Below, in pieces: positions 26,069-35,205 of a DNA stretch of 64,000 nucleotides (within the stretch, counting starts at the first letter, position 1; each line of letters opens with the position of its first letter). The DNA comes from Pseudonocardia sp. HH130629-09 (GTDB lineage Bacteria > Actinomycetota > Actinomycetes > Mycobacteriales > Pseudonocardiaceae). A model generated the notes under the pieces. It was not told where the DNA came from, did not search any database, and saw nothing but the letters and a program-made list of their open reading frames with translations. The position numbers were made by a program, and so were the translations under genes. The stretch is taken from contig NZ_CP011868.1 in assembly GCF_001294645.1 (NCBI RefSeq), positions 2,108,001-2,172,000 on the forward strand, in the 5' to 3' direction.

Positions 26069-26285
26069 CGGGGCTCGACCTCGTGGCTCGCGGGATCGGG
26101 ACGTCAGGATCCACCCGCCGGCCATGATCCGGACACCGGAACGTGACCCGCGCCGCTCTGTGGCGCGCCCCACCTGAGCTGCGGGTTCGTCGTCCGCAAC
26201 CGGTTCGGCGGTGTCGCTCGCGTCTCCCGGCGGGGACCCGCCCTAGACTCGGCCGTCGCCCGAGCCACGACCGGTTGGAGTCCCC

Positions 26286-27503
26286 TTGCGCCTGGTGCAC
26301 GCCGCCGACCTGCACCTCGACAGCCCGCTGCGCGGGCTGTCGAGGCTCGGCGACGGCGAGCTCGCGACGACGTTGCGCGCAGCGACCCGGCGGGCCTGCG
26401 AGAACCTGGTCGACGCCGTCGTCGACTCCCGGGCCGAGGCGCTGGTGCTGGCCGGCGACGTCTACGACGGCGACTGGAAGGACTACGCGACCGGCGCGTT
26501 CTTCGTCCGTCAGCTCTCCCGGCTGCACGACGAGGGCGTCCCGGTGTTCCTCATCAGCGGCAACCACGACGCCGAGTCGGAGATCACCCGGTCGCTGCGG
26601 CTCCCGCCGAACACCCACCGCCTCTCGGTCGAGCACCCCGAGACCGTCATCGACGACGACCGTGGCCTGGCCGTGCACGGCCAGGGCTTCGCCCGCCGCG
26701 CGGTGCTGGAGAACCTGGTCCCCGCCTACCCGGACCGGATCCCCGGCCTGGTCAACGTGGGCCTGCTGCACACCTCGGTACAGGGCGACGACCGGCACGA
26801 CACCTACGCCCCGTGCCGCCCGGAGGACCTGTCCGGCTGCGGCTACGAGTACTTCGCCCTCGGCCACGTCCACGAGCAGCAGCAGGTCTGCGCGGGCGCC
26901 TGGTTCTCCGGGAACCTGCAAGGCCGCCATCCCCAGGAGCGCGGGGCCAAGGGCGCGCTGCTCGTCGACGCCGCACCGGGTGCGGCCGCGACGGTCACCC
27001 CCCTGGTCCTCGACGTCGCCCGCTGGGAGCTGGTCGAGGTCGACATCGCCGGGCTCGACGGCGCCGACGACGTCTACGACGCCGTCGCCGCCGCGCTGCG
27101 TGACCGCTGCGCCGCCGCCGCGCCGCGCACCGTCGTCGCCCAGGTCACGCTGCACGGCGCCGGGCCCGCCGCCCAGGACCTGACCTCCGCCGAGGGGGTC
27201 CGCACCGAGATCGAGCTGATCGCCGAGCGGTGCGGCGCGGTGCTGGAGAAGGTCCGCAACCGCACCCGCCCGCCCGCCGGGGCGCTCGCCGTCGACCCGG
27301 AGCTGACCGCCGCGGTGTCCGCCGCCGCGGCCGGCCTGGCCGCCGAGCCGGACCGCATCCGCGAGCTCGCCGCCCCGCTGGAACGCGAGGTCGGCCGCCG
27401 GCTGCGCGAGGCGGGCCTGCTGGACCTGCGCGACGACGAGCGCCTCGCCGCGCTGGCCCGCCAGGCCGAGCAGCAGCTGCTGGCCCGGATGGCCGGGTCG
27501 TGA
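26286..27503 (+). CDS. SbcD/YhaO-like metallophosphoesterase (DNA repair nuclease subunit)
   Basis: 405 residues. The Mre11-type metal ligands are clear: H-A-A-D-L-H-L-D-S at the N-terminus, L-A-G-D-V-Y-D, S-G-N-H-D, L-L-H-T-S, and L-G-H-V-H. A C-terminal helical domain follows. The next gene is a large SMC-like ATPase overlapping by 4 bp, the sbcD-sbcC or yhaO-yhaN arrangement. The start is TTG 26286 with GGAG eight bases upstream; homology begins at once. Likely acts on DNA ends or hairpins. Confidence 0.88.
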   Translation: MRLVHAADLHLDSPLRGLSRLGDGELATTLRAATRRACENLVDAVVDSRAEALVLAGDVYDGDWKDYATGAFFVRQLSRLHDEGVPVFLISGNHDAESEITRSLRLPPNTHRLSVEHPETVIDDDRGLAVHGQGFARRAVLENLVPAYPDRIPGLVNVGLLHTSVQGDDRHDTYAPCRPEDLSGCGYEYFALGHVHEQQQVCAGAWFSGNLQGRHPQERGAKGALLVDAAPGAAATVTPLVLDVARWELVEVDIAGLDGADDVYDAVAAALRDRCAAAAPRTVVAQVTLHGAGPAAQDLTSAEGVRTEIELIAERCGAVLEKVRNRTRPPAGALAVDPELTAAVSAAAAGLAAEPDRIRELAAPLEREVGRRLREAGLLDLRDDERLAALARQAEQQLLARMAGS

Positions 27504-30500
27504 GCACGACCGCGCGGCTGCGCACCCTGGTCCTGGAGCGCTACGGCGCCTACGAGGGCCGCGAGCTGACCCTCGGCGACGGTCTGACGATCGTGTCCGG
27601 GCCCAACGAGGCCGGCAAGACCACCCTGCTCGACGCCCTCTCCGACCTGCTGTGGGGGATGCCCCGCCCGGTGCGCCACGCCTACGCCGTCGGCCCGTCG
27701 CGGCTGGCCGTCTCGGCCCGGGTCACCGGTGCGGGCGGTGCGGGGGCCGAGACCGTGCTGCGCCGCACCACCCGCGGCCTGCACGACGACACCGGAGCCG
27801 TCGCCGACGCGCCCTGGGGTGAGTCCGGTGCCGACGCCCGGCGTCGCTGGCGGGAGGGCTTCGGGCTCGGCCACGAGGAGCTGCGCGAGGGTGGCCGGGC
27901 ACTGTGCGCGGGGGAGGGGGACCTCGCCGAGCTGGTCTTCACCGCCCGCAGTGGCCGCGACGCCCGCGCCCTGATCGCCGCGCTGGACACCGAGGCCGAC
28001 GCCCTGTTCAAGGACCACCGGGGCAACCGGTCGGTCGAGGTGCGCGCGGCGTTCGCCCGGTTCACCGAGACCGAGAAGGCCGTGGGGGAGCGGGTGTCGC
28101 GGGCCGGCGAGGTCACCGCGCTGGCCGAGGAGATCGCCCGGCTGGAACGCCGCGCCGCGGAGCTGACCCGTACCCGTCGCGGAGCGGCGGGAGCCGCGGA
28201 CCGGGCCCGGCAGGCCGTCCGCGGCCACGACCCGGCCCGGGAGCTGGCCGCGCTGCGCGCCGAACGCGCCGCCCTCTGCGCGACCGGCGCCGCCCTCGAC
28301 GCGGCCTCGCTGGAGGAGTACACCCACGCCACCGCCGCGCTGGCCGACGCCGAGACCGCCCGCGACGAGCACCGTGCCACCGCCGACGCGCTGCGGGCCC
28401 GCCGCGCCGAGCTCGACCTCGACGAGGACCTGCTCGCCGACGCCACCCGGGTCCGCGAGCTGGAGTCCGCTGCCCAGGCCCGCCGCGCCGACGCCGAGCG
28501 GGCGGCCCGGCTGCGCGCCGACGCCGCCGAGGCCCACCGGCGCGCCGAGACCGCGCTGGCCGGGTTGGTCGCCGAGGACGGGCGCAGCCCCGCCGACCGG
28601 CTCGCCGCCGTCCACCTGCCGGCCGACCGGGCCCGCGACCTCGACGAGCACGCCCGCCGCCTCACCGAGGCGCTCGCCGAGCAGACCCGCGCGGAGCGGC
28701 TGCACACCGACGCGCTCGCCGAGGTCCGCGAGGTGGCCGACGTCCCGGGCGGTCTCGACGCCGACCGGGTCGGCCGGGTCGCCGAGGTCCGCCGGGCGAT
28801 CGAGGCCGAGGGCTCCGCCGCAGCGCTGTGCCGCACCGCCGTCGCCGACCGCGACGGCGCCCGCACCCGGCGCGCCGAGGCGCTCGCCGCGGCCGGGTAC
28901 CGCGGCACCCCCGACGGCCCCGCCGTCGACGGTCGCGGGGTCGACGGTCGCGGAGTGCTGGCCCCGCCGCGCCGCGAGGTCCGGGAGCTGCGGGCCGCAC
29001 TGCGCATCGCCGAGCAGGACCAGCGCGGAGCCGAGCGGGCCGCAGCGGACGCCGCGGACCGCGCGCACCGCGCCCGGGCCGCCCGCGACGGGGTGGCCGC
29101 CGACGGCCGCCCGGTCGGCGCGGACGCGCTCGCCGCGGCCCGCGCCGCCCGCGACACCGCGCTGGAGCAGCTGCTCGCCGCGGGGCCGGGCGGCGGCGCC
29201 GCGGCCGCGGGCAGGCTGTCCGCCGCGCTCGCCGGGGCCGACCGGGTGGCCGACGACATGATCGCCTCCGCGGACCGGGTCGCGGAGCTGGCCCACCGCG
29301 ACGCCGAGCTCGACACCGCCGACGCCGAGGCCGCCCGCACCGCGGCCACCTCCGCCGCGGCCGGGGAGCGCACCGCCTCCGCCGGCGCGGCCTGGGCGAC
29401 GCTGTGGCGGGCGCACGGCGTCGCCGTCCCGGAACCGGACGACGCCGACGCCGTCGTCGCCACGCTGGCCGAGGCCGCCCGTGCAGAGGACGACGCCGCG
29501 CGCGCCGACGAGCGCCTGGCCCGGCTGCGCGACCAGGCCGAGGTACAGGAACGGGCGCTGGGCTCCGCGCTCACCGCGGCCGGGCGCCCGCGTGACGGCG
29601 CCCCGCTGGACGTGCTGCTCGTCGCGGCCGCCGACCTCGCCACCGAGGCCGAGCACGCCCGGGACCGGCGGGTGCTGCTGGCCCGGCTGCGCAGCGAGGC
29701 CGAACGCGCCGGGGGAGCTGCCGACGCCGCCCGCCACGAACGGGAGCTGGCCACCCAGCGCTGGCGGTTCGCGCTGCGCGGCGCCGGGCTGCCCACCGAT
29801 CTGGAGCCCGCGGGCTGGGACACCCGCCGCGACACCGTCGCCGACGCCCGCACCGCGGGGGCGCTCGCCCGCCAGGACGACGAGGAGGCCCGCCGTCTGG
29901 AGCGCGCCGTCGCCGCCCACGTCCGGGCCGTCGCCGCGCTGGTGGAGCGGCACCTGGAGCCCGCACCGACCGGCACTGCGGCCGCGGACCGGCTCGGCGA
30001 GCTCGCCGACCGCGTCCGCGAGGTCACCAAGGCCGCGGTGTCGGCCGGCCACCTCGACGACGGCATCGCTGCCGCCGAGGACGACGTCACCCGGGCCGCC
30101 CGCAGCGCGGCCGCGGCCACCGCGGTGCTGGACCGGCTCGCCGTCGAGCTGGCGCTGACCGAGGCCCCGGAGCCGGGCGGGCTGGAGGCCGCGGCGCAGC
30201 GCGGCGCGCACGTCGCCGGGCTCGACGTCCGCATCGCCGAGCAGGAGCGGCTGCTGGCTGCCGCCGCCCCCGACCTCGATGCCGCCGAGCTGGTCGCTGC
30301 CGCCCCGGACACCGAGCCCGGCGCGCTGACCGAGGCGCTCGACCGGGCCGAGACCCACGAGCGGGACCTCGGCGCCGAGCAGGACGAGGTGCGCGAGCAG
30401 CTGGGCGGGCTGCGGGCCCGGCGCCGCGAGCTGGAGGAGGCCGAGGGGGCCGCCGAGCTGCACGCCCGGGCCCAGTCCGAGCTGGCCGGTGTCGCCGACG

Positions 30501-31066
30501 CCGCGGAGCGCTACCTGGTGCTGCACCTGCAGCGCGAGATCCTGCGCCGCGAGCTGGAGGCCTACGAGCGCAGCCACGCCTCCCCGCTGCTGGTCCGCGC
30601 CGGGGTGGTGCTCGAACACCTCACCGGCGGCCGGTTCGTCGCGCTGCGGCCCCCGGCCGAGGCGGGCGGCGCAGGACGCAGCCTGGTCGCGGTGCGCGCC
30701 GACGGCGAGGAGCTCGCCCCGACCCGGCTCTCGGAGGGCACCGCCGACCAGGTGCACCTCGCGCTGCGTCTGGCCGGGATCGAGCAGCTGCAGGCCGACC
30801 GGGTCGCCGCCGGGCTGCCGACGGTGCCGGTCGTGTTCGACGACGTCCTCATGACCTTCGACGACGAGCGCGGCGCCGCCGCCGTCGCCGTGCTGGGGGA
30901 GCTGGCCGCAACCGCGCAGGTGCTGCTGTTCACCCACCACGAGCACGTCGTGGGGCTCGCCCGCGACGCGGGCGTCGCGTTCACCGTCGCCGAGCTGGGG
31001 CCGCCCGCCCCGGTCGAGGTCGTCGGCGACCCCGACACTGCCCGCGCCACCCCGCTGGCCGGCTGA
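27500..31066 (+). CDS. SMC/Rad50-like ATPase (YhaN type)
   Basis: 1188 residues. Walker A G-P-N-E-A-G-K-T is at 34-41, preceded by L-E-R-Y-G-A-Y-E-G-R-E. A very long Ala/Arg/Glu-rich coiled coil fills the middle. The ABC signature region L-S-E-G-T-A-D-Q-V-H-L-A-L-R-L-A and Walker B V-V-F-D-D-V-L-M-T-F-D-D are near the end, followed by the switch His in L-L-F-T-H-H. No zinc hook (CxxC) is apparent at the coil apex, as in YhaN rather than SbcC. It pairs with the preceding nuclease. Confidence 0.88.
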   Translation: MSTTARLRTLVLERYGAYEGRELTLGDGLTIVSGPNEAGKTTLLDALSDLLWGMPRPVRHAYAVGPSRLAVSARVTGAGGAGAETVLRRTTRGLHDDTGAVADAPWGESGADARRRWREGFGLGHEELREGGRALCAGEGDLAELVFTARSGRDARALIAALDTEADALFKDHRGNRSVEVRAAFARFTETEKAVGERVSRAGEVTALAEEIARLERRAAELTRTRRGAAGAADRARQAVRGHDPARELAALRAERAALCATGAALDAASLEEYTHATAALADAETARDEHRATADALRARRAELDLDEDLLADATRVRELESAAQARRADAERAARLRADAAEAHRRAETALAGLVAEDGRSPADRLAAVHLPADRARDLDEHARRLTEALAEQTRAERLHTDALAEVREVADVPGGLDADRVGRVAEVRRAIEAEGSAAALCRTAVADRDGARTRRAEALAAAGYRGTPDGPAVDGRGVDGRGVLAPPRREVRELRAALRIAEQDQRGAERAAADAADRAHRARAARDGVAADGRPVGADALAAARAARDTALEQLLAAGPGGGAAAAGRLSAALAGADRVADDMIASADRVAELAHRDAELDTADAEAARTAATSAAAGERTASAGAAWATLWRAHGVAVPEPDDADAVVATLAEAARAEDDAARADERLARLRDQAEVQERALGSALTAAGRPRDGAPLDVLLVAAADLATEAEHARDRRVLLARLRSEAERAGGAADAARHERELATQRWRFALRGAGLPTDLEPAGWDTRRDTVADARTAGALARQDDEEARRLERAVAAHVRAVAALVERHLEPAPTGTAAADRLGELADRVREVTKAAVSAGHLDDGIAAAEDDVTRAARSAAAATAVLDRLAVELALTEAPEPGGLEAAAQRGAHVAGLDVRIAEQERLLAAAAPDLDAAELVAAAPDTEPGALTEALDRAETHERDLGAEQDEVREQLGGLRARRRELEEAEGAAELHARAQSELAGVADAAERYLVLHLQREILRRELEAYERSHASPLLVRAGVVLEHLTGGRFVALRPPAEAGGAGRSLVAVRADGEELAPTRLSEGTADQVHLALRLAGIEQLQADRVAAGLPTVPVVFDDVLMTFDDERGAAAVAVLGELAATAQVLLFTHHEHVVGLARDAGVAFTVAELGPPAPVEVVGDPDTARATPLAG

Positions 31067-31093
31067 ACGGAGCGATCACGGAGACTCACCGAC

Positions 31094-32026
31094 GTGGACG
31101 CGTGCGGTGAACGGTTCGTGATCGTGAGCGGCGACTCCCGGGCCGAGGTCGACGAGGTCGGGGCGGCGCTGGCCGGGTTCTCCCAGGGCGGCCGGGTCCG
31201 GATCGAGCCGCACCCGCCCATGGCACGCCCGCCGAAGGGCTCCGGGGCGGTGCTCGCGCCCTGGCCGAACCGGGTCCGCGGCGGTGTCTGGACCCATCGC
31301 GGGACCCGCCACCGGCTCGCGCTGACCGAGCCCGACGCCGGCAACGCCATCCACGGCCTGCTGCGGCACGTGCCGTGGACACCGGTGGAGCGGGCGGGGG
31401 ACCGGATCACCCTGACCGCCGTCGCGCCGGTGCAGCCCGGCTGGCCGCAGCCGGTACGGCTCACGGTGACCTACGCCGTCGGCCGCGACGGGCTCACCGT
31501 GACCACCGAGGTGGAGAACCTCGGGGACGCGCCCGTCCCGTTCGGCCTGGGGTTCCACCCGTACCTGCGGGTCGGTGACGTCCCGACCGACGAGCTGGAG
31601 CTCACCCTGTCCGCGCGGACCGAGCTGCCGCTGCGCGAGCAGCTGCCCGACGGCCCGCCGGCGCCGCTGCCCGCCCCGATGTCCCGCACGAAGCTCGCCG
31701 GCCTCGTCCTGGACGGCGCGTTCGGCGGCTGCACGCCCGGCGACGGCCCGGACGGCGGCGCCGACGGTCGGGTCCGGCACCGCGTCGGGGCCCGCGACGG
31801 CGGCGGCACCGAGCTGTGGGCCGACGCGGCGTTCGGCTGGGTGCAGGTCTTCACCCCGTCGGACTTCCCGCGCCAGGGCCCGGACGGGGTCGTCACGCCG
31901 TCGCGGGCGATCGCGGTCGAGCCGATGACCTGCCCGCCGGACGCGCTGAACTCGGGCACCGACCTGATCGAGCTGGTCCCGGGCGAGACGCAGGTGCTGC
32001 GCTGGGGCGTCCACGCCACCGGGTGA
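31094..32026 (+). CDS. Aldose 1-epimerase family protein
   Basis: 310 residues. The fold markers are A-P-W-P-N-R-V-R-G-G-V-W near the N-terminus, N-A-I-H-G-L with the catalytic-type His, G-F-H-P-Y-L-R-V-G with the second His, and the C-terminal A-V-E-P-M-T-C-P-P-D-A-L-N with the catalytic Glu. Enzymes of this type interconvert sugar anomers. It starts 27 bp after the ATPase; the link to galK at 18 kb is functional only, not positional. Confidence 0.87.
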   Translation: MDACGERFVIVSGDSRAEVDEVGAALAGFSQGGRVRIEPHPPMARPPKGSGAVLAPWPNRVRGGVWTHRGTRHRLALTEPDAGNAIHGLLRHVPWTPVERAGDRITLTAVAPVQPGWPQPVRLTVTYAVGRDGLTVTTEVENLGDAPVPFGLGFHPYLRVGDVPTDELELTLSARTELPLREQLPDGPPAPLPAPMSRTKLAGLVLDGAFGGCTPGDGPDGGADGRVRHRVGARDGGGTELWADAAFGWVQVFTPSDFPRQGPDGVVTPSRAIAVEPMTCPPDALNSGTDLIELVPGETQVLRWGVHATG

Positions 32027-32034
32027 CCGCAGCA

Positions 32035-32050
32035 CGTGACTCGTGTCACG
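32035..32050. promoter_or_regulatory. 16-bp palindrome upstream of the nitroreductase gene
   Basis: CGTGAC (32035-32040) and GTCACG (32045-32050) are perfect inverted arms around TCGT. The site begins 9 bp after the epimerase stop and 45 bp before the nitroreductase GTG, a fitting place for a repressor or activator of that gene. Confidence 0.5.
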
Positions 32051-32095
32051 GCGCAACGGGGAATGCGGGCGAAGTCGTTGAACGCTCTACGTTCC

Positions 32096-32719
32096 GTGAC
32101 TGCTGAGACCGCTTCCCCGGTGCTCCTGCCCCGTCTCGACGAAGCCGGCCGCGCCGCGCTGTTCACCGAGGCCCGCACCGCCACCACCTTCACCGACGAG
32201 CCCGTCACCGACGAGACGCTCCGCGCGGTGTGGGACCTGGCGCAGTGGCCGCCGACCGCGGCCAACACCCAGCCGCTGCGCGTGACGTTCGTCCGCAGCG
32301 ACGAGGGCAAGGCCCGTCTGGTGCCGCTGCTCGCCGAGGGCAACCAGGCCAAGTCCCAGGCCGCCCCGGTCGTCGCGATCCTGGCCGCCGACCTGGACTT
32401 CCACGAGCACTCGGACACCACGTTCCCGGTCAAGCCCGGCTTCCGCGAGGGACTGGAGTCCCAGGGTCGCGAGGGCCGCGAGCCGATGGCCCGGTTCAAC
32501 GCGTCGCTGCAGATCGGCTACCTCCTGCTCGCGGCCCGTGCCCACGGCCTCGCGACCGGCCCGATGGCCGGCTTCGACGCCGTCGCCGTCACCGAGGAGT
32601 TCTTCCCCGGCGGCCGGCACCGCGCGCTGCTGGTGGTCAACCTGGGCCACCCCGGCCCGGACGCCTGGCACCCGCGGCTGCCGCGGCTCGAGGCCGAGCA
32701 GGTCCTCGACTTCGCCTGA
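32096..32719 (+). CDS. Nitroreductase family protein (RutE/malonic-semialdehyde-reductase-like)
   Basis: 207 residues. F-T-E-A-R-T-A-T-T-F opens the FMN fold, W-P-P-T-A-A-N-T-Q-P-L-R binds FMN phosphate, and S-L-Q-I-G-Y-L-L-L-A-A-R-A-H-G-L and P-M-A-G-F-D are the family's central helix and loop. RutE-type enzymes reduce small aldehydes or enones with NAD(P)H. The start is uncertain: GTG 32096 begins at the conserved region; ATG 32063 and GTG 32036 are in frame upstream. None has a good ribosome-binding site. Confidence 0.85.
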   Translation: MTAETASPVLLPRLDEAGRAALFTEARTATTFTDEPVTDETLRAVWDLAQWPPTAANTQPLRVTFVRSDEGKARLVPLLAEGNQAKSQAAPVVAILAADLDFHEHSDTTFPVKPGFREGLESQGREGREPMARFNASLQIGYLLLAARAHGLATGPMAGFDAVAVTEEFFPGGRHRALLVVNLGHPGPDAWHPRLPRLEAEQVLDFA

Positions 32720-32740
32720 GCGGGCACGCCCGAACTGCCG

Positions 32741-34318
32741 TCACCGCACGGCCGTCATCGAGGGTGTGTGCTGCAGCAGGGTGCGGGTGTAGTCGTGCTG
32801 CGGGTCGGTGAGGACCTCGTCCACCGTGCCCTGCTCGACGATCCGGCCCTGCTGCAGCACCGCGATCCGGTCCGCGACCTCCCGGGCGAGGGCGATGTTG
32901 TGCGTCACGAACAGCATCGCGGTGCCCAGCTCGCGGCGGACCGTCGCCAGCAGCTCGACGATCGAGGCCTGCACCGACACGTCCAGCGCCGAGGTGACCT
33001 CGTCGCACACCAGCACGTCCGGGGCGGTGACCAGGGCACGTGCGATCGCCGCGCGCTGACGCTCACCGCCGGACAGCCCGCCCGGGTAGCGGTGGGCGAA
33101 GGACTCGTCGAGCCGCACCTGGCGCAGCATGTCCAGCACCCGGGCCCTGCGTGCGTCGGCGTCGAGGTCGGTGAGGTGCCGCAGCGGCACCTCCAGTGAG
33201 CTCGCGACGGTGCGCCGCGGGTTCAGCGACGCGAACGGGCTCTGGAACACGTACTGCACGCTGCGCAGCTGGGCGTAGCTGCGTGGGGTGGCGAGCGCCT
33301 CGCCGTGCAGGCTCAGCTCGCCCGCGTCGAGGGTCAGCAGCCCGGACAGGCCACGGGCCAAGGTGGTCTTCCCCGACCCGGACTCGCCCAGCAGCATCAG
33401 GCACTCCCCGGCGGCCAGGTGCAGGTCGACGCCGTCGAGCACGGGGCGGTCGTCGTAGCGCTTCCCGGCGCCGCGCACCCGCAGCACCGGTTCCCCGGCC
33501 GGTGCCGGCTCCCGCCCGGTCTCCCGGTGCAGGTCCGGCACCGCCGCGATCAGCGCCCGGGTGTAGGGGTGCTCCGGCGCGGTGAGCACCGCGCGCACGG
33601 TTCCGGTCTCGACGACCTCGCCGGCCTGCATGACCGCGACCCGGTCGGCCAGCCCGGCGACGACGGCGAGGTCGTGGGTGATGTAGAGCGCGGCGGTCCC
33701 GGAACGGGTCACCAGCTCGCGCACGGTGTCGAGCACCAGGTCCTGGGTGGTGACGTCCAGCCCGGTCGTCGGCTCGTCGAGCACCACCACGTCGGGCCGG
33801 TGCACGAACGCCGCCGCGATCCCGACCCGCTGCTGCTGCCCGCCGGAGAGCTGGTGCGGGTAGCGGTCGGCGAAGGCGTCGTCGCCGGGCAGCCCGACGT
33901 CGGTCAGCACCTCCCGCACCCGGGCGGCCACGTCACCCTCCCAGCCGTGTGCGGTGAGGACCTCCGCGACCTGCGGCCCGATGCGCAGCACCGGGTTCAG
34001 CGACAGCGCCGGGTCCTGCGGCACGTAGGAGACCAGCCGACCCCGGATCCCGCGCAGCGTCGCCGCGGGCAGCGTGAGCAGGTCGTCGTGGGACTCGGTG
34101 TGCCCGGCGAAGCGCATCGTCCCGCCGGTGTGGGTCAGCCCGGCGCGGAAGTGGCCGAGCGCGGCCAGCGCCGCGGTGGTCTTGCCGGACCCGGACTCGC
34201 CGACCAGGGCCAGGATCTCGCCCGGTGCGACGGCCCAGTCCACGCCGTGCAGCACCTCGCGGCCGTGGGTCGTCGAGACCCGCAGCCCCGTGCACTCGAT
34301 CGTCGGTGTCTGGCTCAT
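32741..34318 (-). CDS. Dipeptide/opine-type ABC importer, fused double ATPase (DppD-DppF like)
   Basis: 525 residues with two complete ABC modules. Walker A G-E-S-G-S-G-K-T-T occurs twice; signatures are L-S-G-G-Q-Q-Q-R and L-S-G-G-E-R-Q-R; Walker B V-V-V-L-D-E-P-T and V-L-V-C-D-E-V-T; switch histidines in Y-I-T-H-D and F-V-T-H-N. The first module carries the H-P-Y-T-R-A-L oligopeptide-type C-terminal motif. It is the last gene of the eight-gene carnitine-type operon; its ATG overlaps the permease stop by 4 bp. Confidence 0.93.
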   Translation of the reverse strand: MSQTPTIECTGLRVSTTHGREVLHGVDWAVAPGEILALVGESGSGKTTAALAALGHFRAGLTHTGGTMRFAGHTESHDDLLTLPAATLRGIRGRLVSYVPQDPALSLNPVLRIGPQVAEVLTAHGWEGDVAARVREVLTDVGLPGDDAFADRYPHQLSGGQQQRVGIAAAFVHRPDVVVLDEPTTGLDVTTQDLVLDTVRELVTRSGTAALYITHDLAVVAGLADRVAVMQAGEVVETGTVRAVLTAPEHPYTRALIAAVPDLHRETGREPAPAGEPVLRVRGAGKRYDDRPVLDGVDLHLAAGECLMLLGESGSGKTTLARGLSGLLTLDAGELSLHGEALATPRSYAQLRSVQYVFQSPFASLNPRRTVASSLEVPLRHLTDLDADARRARVLDMLRQVRLDESFAHRYPGGLSGGERQRAAIARALVTAPDVLVCDEVTSALDVSVQASIVELLATVRRELGTAMLFVTHNIALAREVADRIAVLQQGRIVEQGTVDEVLTDPQHDYTRTLLQHTPSMTAVR

Positions 34319-35205
34319 GCCCCGCCCCCCGTCGTGTCCGCGGACTCCTTCGCCAGCGCATCGGTGATCATGTTCGTGCCGACGGTGAGGACCGCGATCG
34401 CGAGCACCGGCAGCAGCACCCCCCACGGCGTGACGATCAGCGCGATCCGGTTCTCGTTGATCTGCAGCCCCCAGTCCGACGCCGGCGGCTGCACCCCCAG
34501 TCCCAGGAACGACAGCGACGCCACGTAGCCGATCGAGTAGGTCAGCCGTAGGCCGAGCTCGACCATCAGCGGGCCGGTGATGTTGGGCAGGACCTCGGTG
34601 GCGAGGATCCGCCGCCGGGGCATCCCGTACATCCGGGCGGCCTGCACGTAGTCCTGCCCGGCGACCGACAGCGTCGCCTGCCGGGCGACGCGCGCGACCC
34701 GCGGGACGTGGGTGATGCCGATGACGAGCACCAGCAGCCAGCCCGACGAGCCGAGCACGGCGACCGCGAGCAGTGCCAGCACCAGCTGCGGGAACGACAG
34801 CAGCACGTCGCCGCCCCGCATGATCAGCGTGTCCAGCCGGCTGCCGGTGGTGCCGGAGTAGCCGGCGAGCATGCCCAGCGCCGTCCCGCCGACGACGCCG
34901 ATCGCGGTCGCGGCCAGCGCGTAGAGCAGCACCGGACCGCCGCCGGCGAGGAACCGGGTGAACACGTCGCGGCCCAGGTCGTCGGTGCCGGCGATGCCCT
35001 CGGCGCGGAACGGCCGCCCGGCGAAGTCGTCGACGCCGTAGCCGGTCAGCAGCGGCCCGATGAGCGGGCCGAGGAGCGCGACCGCGACGACCAGGACGGT
35101 GAGGACGGCTCCGATCCGCGCCTGCCGGCGGCGGAAGGTGCGGCGCAGCAGGCCGGCGGGCACGGACGGCGCGGACGGGGTGGGCGGGGTGGGCGGGGCG
35201 GTCAT
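34315..35205 (-). CDS. ABC importer permease (DppC type)
   Basis: 296 residues with about six membrane helices. The N-terminal part has G-T-D-D-L-G-R-D-V-F-T-R, a DppC hallmark, and the coupling loop Y-V-Q-A-A-R-M-Y-G-M-P-R-R-R-I-L-A-T-E-V-L-P-N. It pairs with the DppB-type permease, overlapping it by 4 bp. A Pro/Thr-rich N-terminus precedes the first helix. Confidence 0.93.
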   Translation of the reverse strand: MTAPPTPPTPSAPSVPAGLLRRTFRRRQARIGAVLTVLVVAVALLGPLIGPLLTGYGVDDFAGRPFRAEGIAGTDDLGRDVFTRFLAGGGPVLLYALAATAIGVVGGTALGMLAGYSGTTGSRLDTLIMRGGDVLLSFPQLVLALLAVAVLGSSGWLLVLVIGITHVPRVARVARQATLSVAGQDYVQAARMYGMPRRRILATEVLPNITGPLMVELGLRLTYSIGYVASLSFLGLGVQPPASDWGLQINENRIALIVTPWGVLLPVLAIAVLTVGTNMITDALAKESADTTGGGA

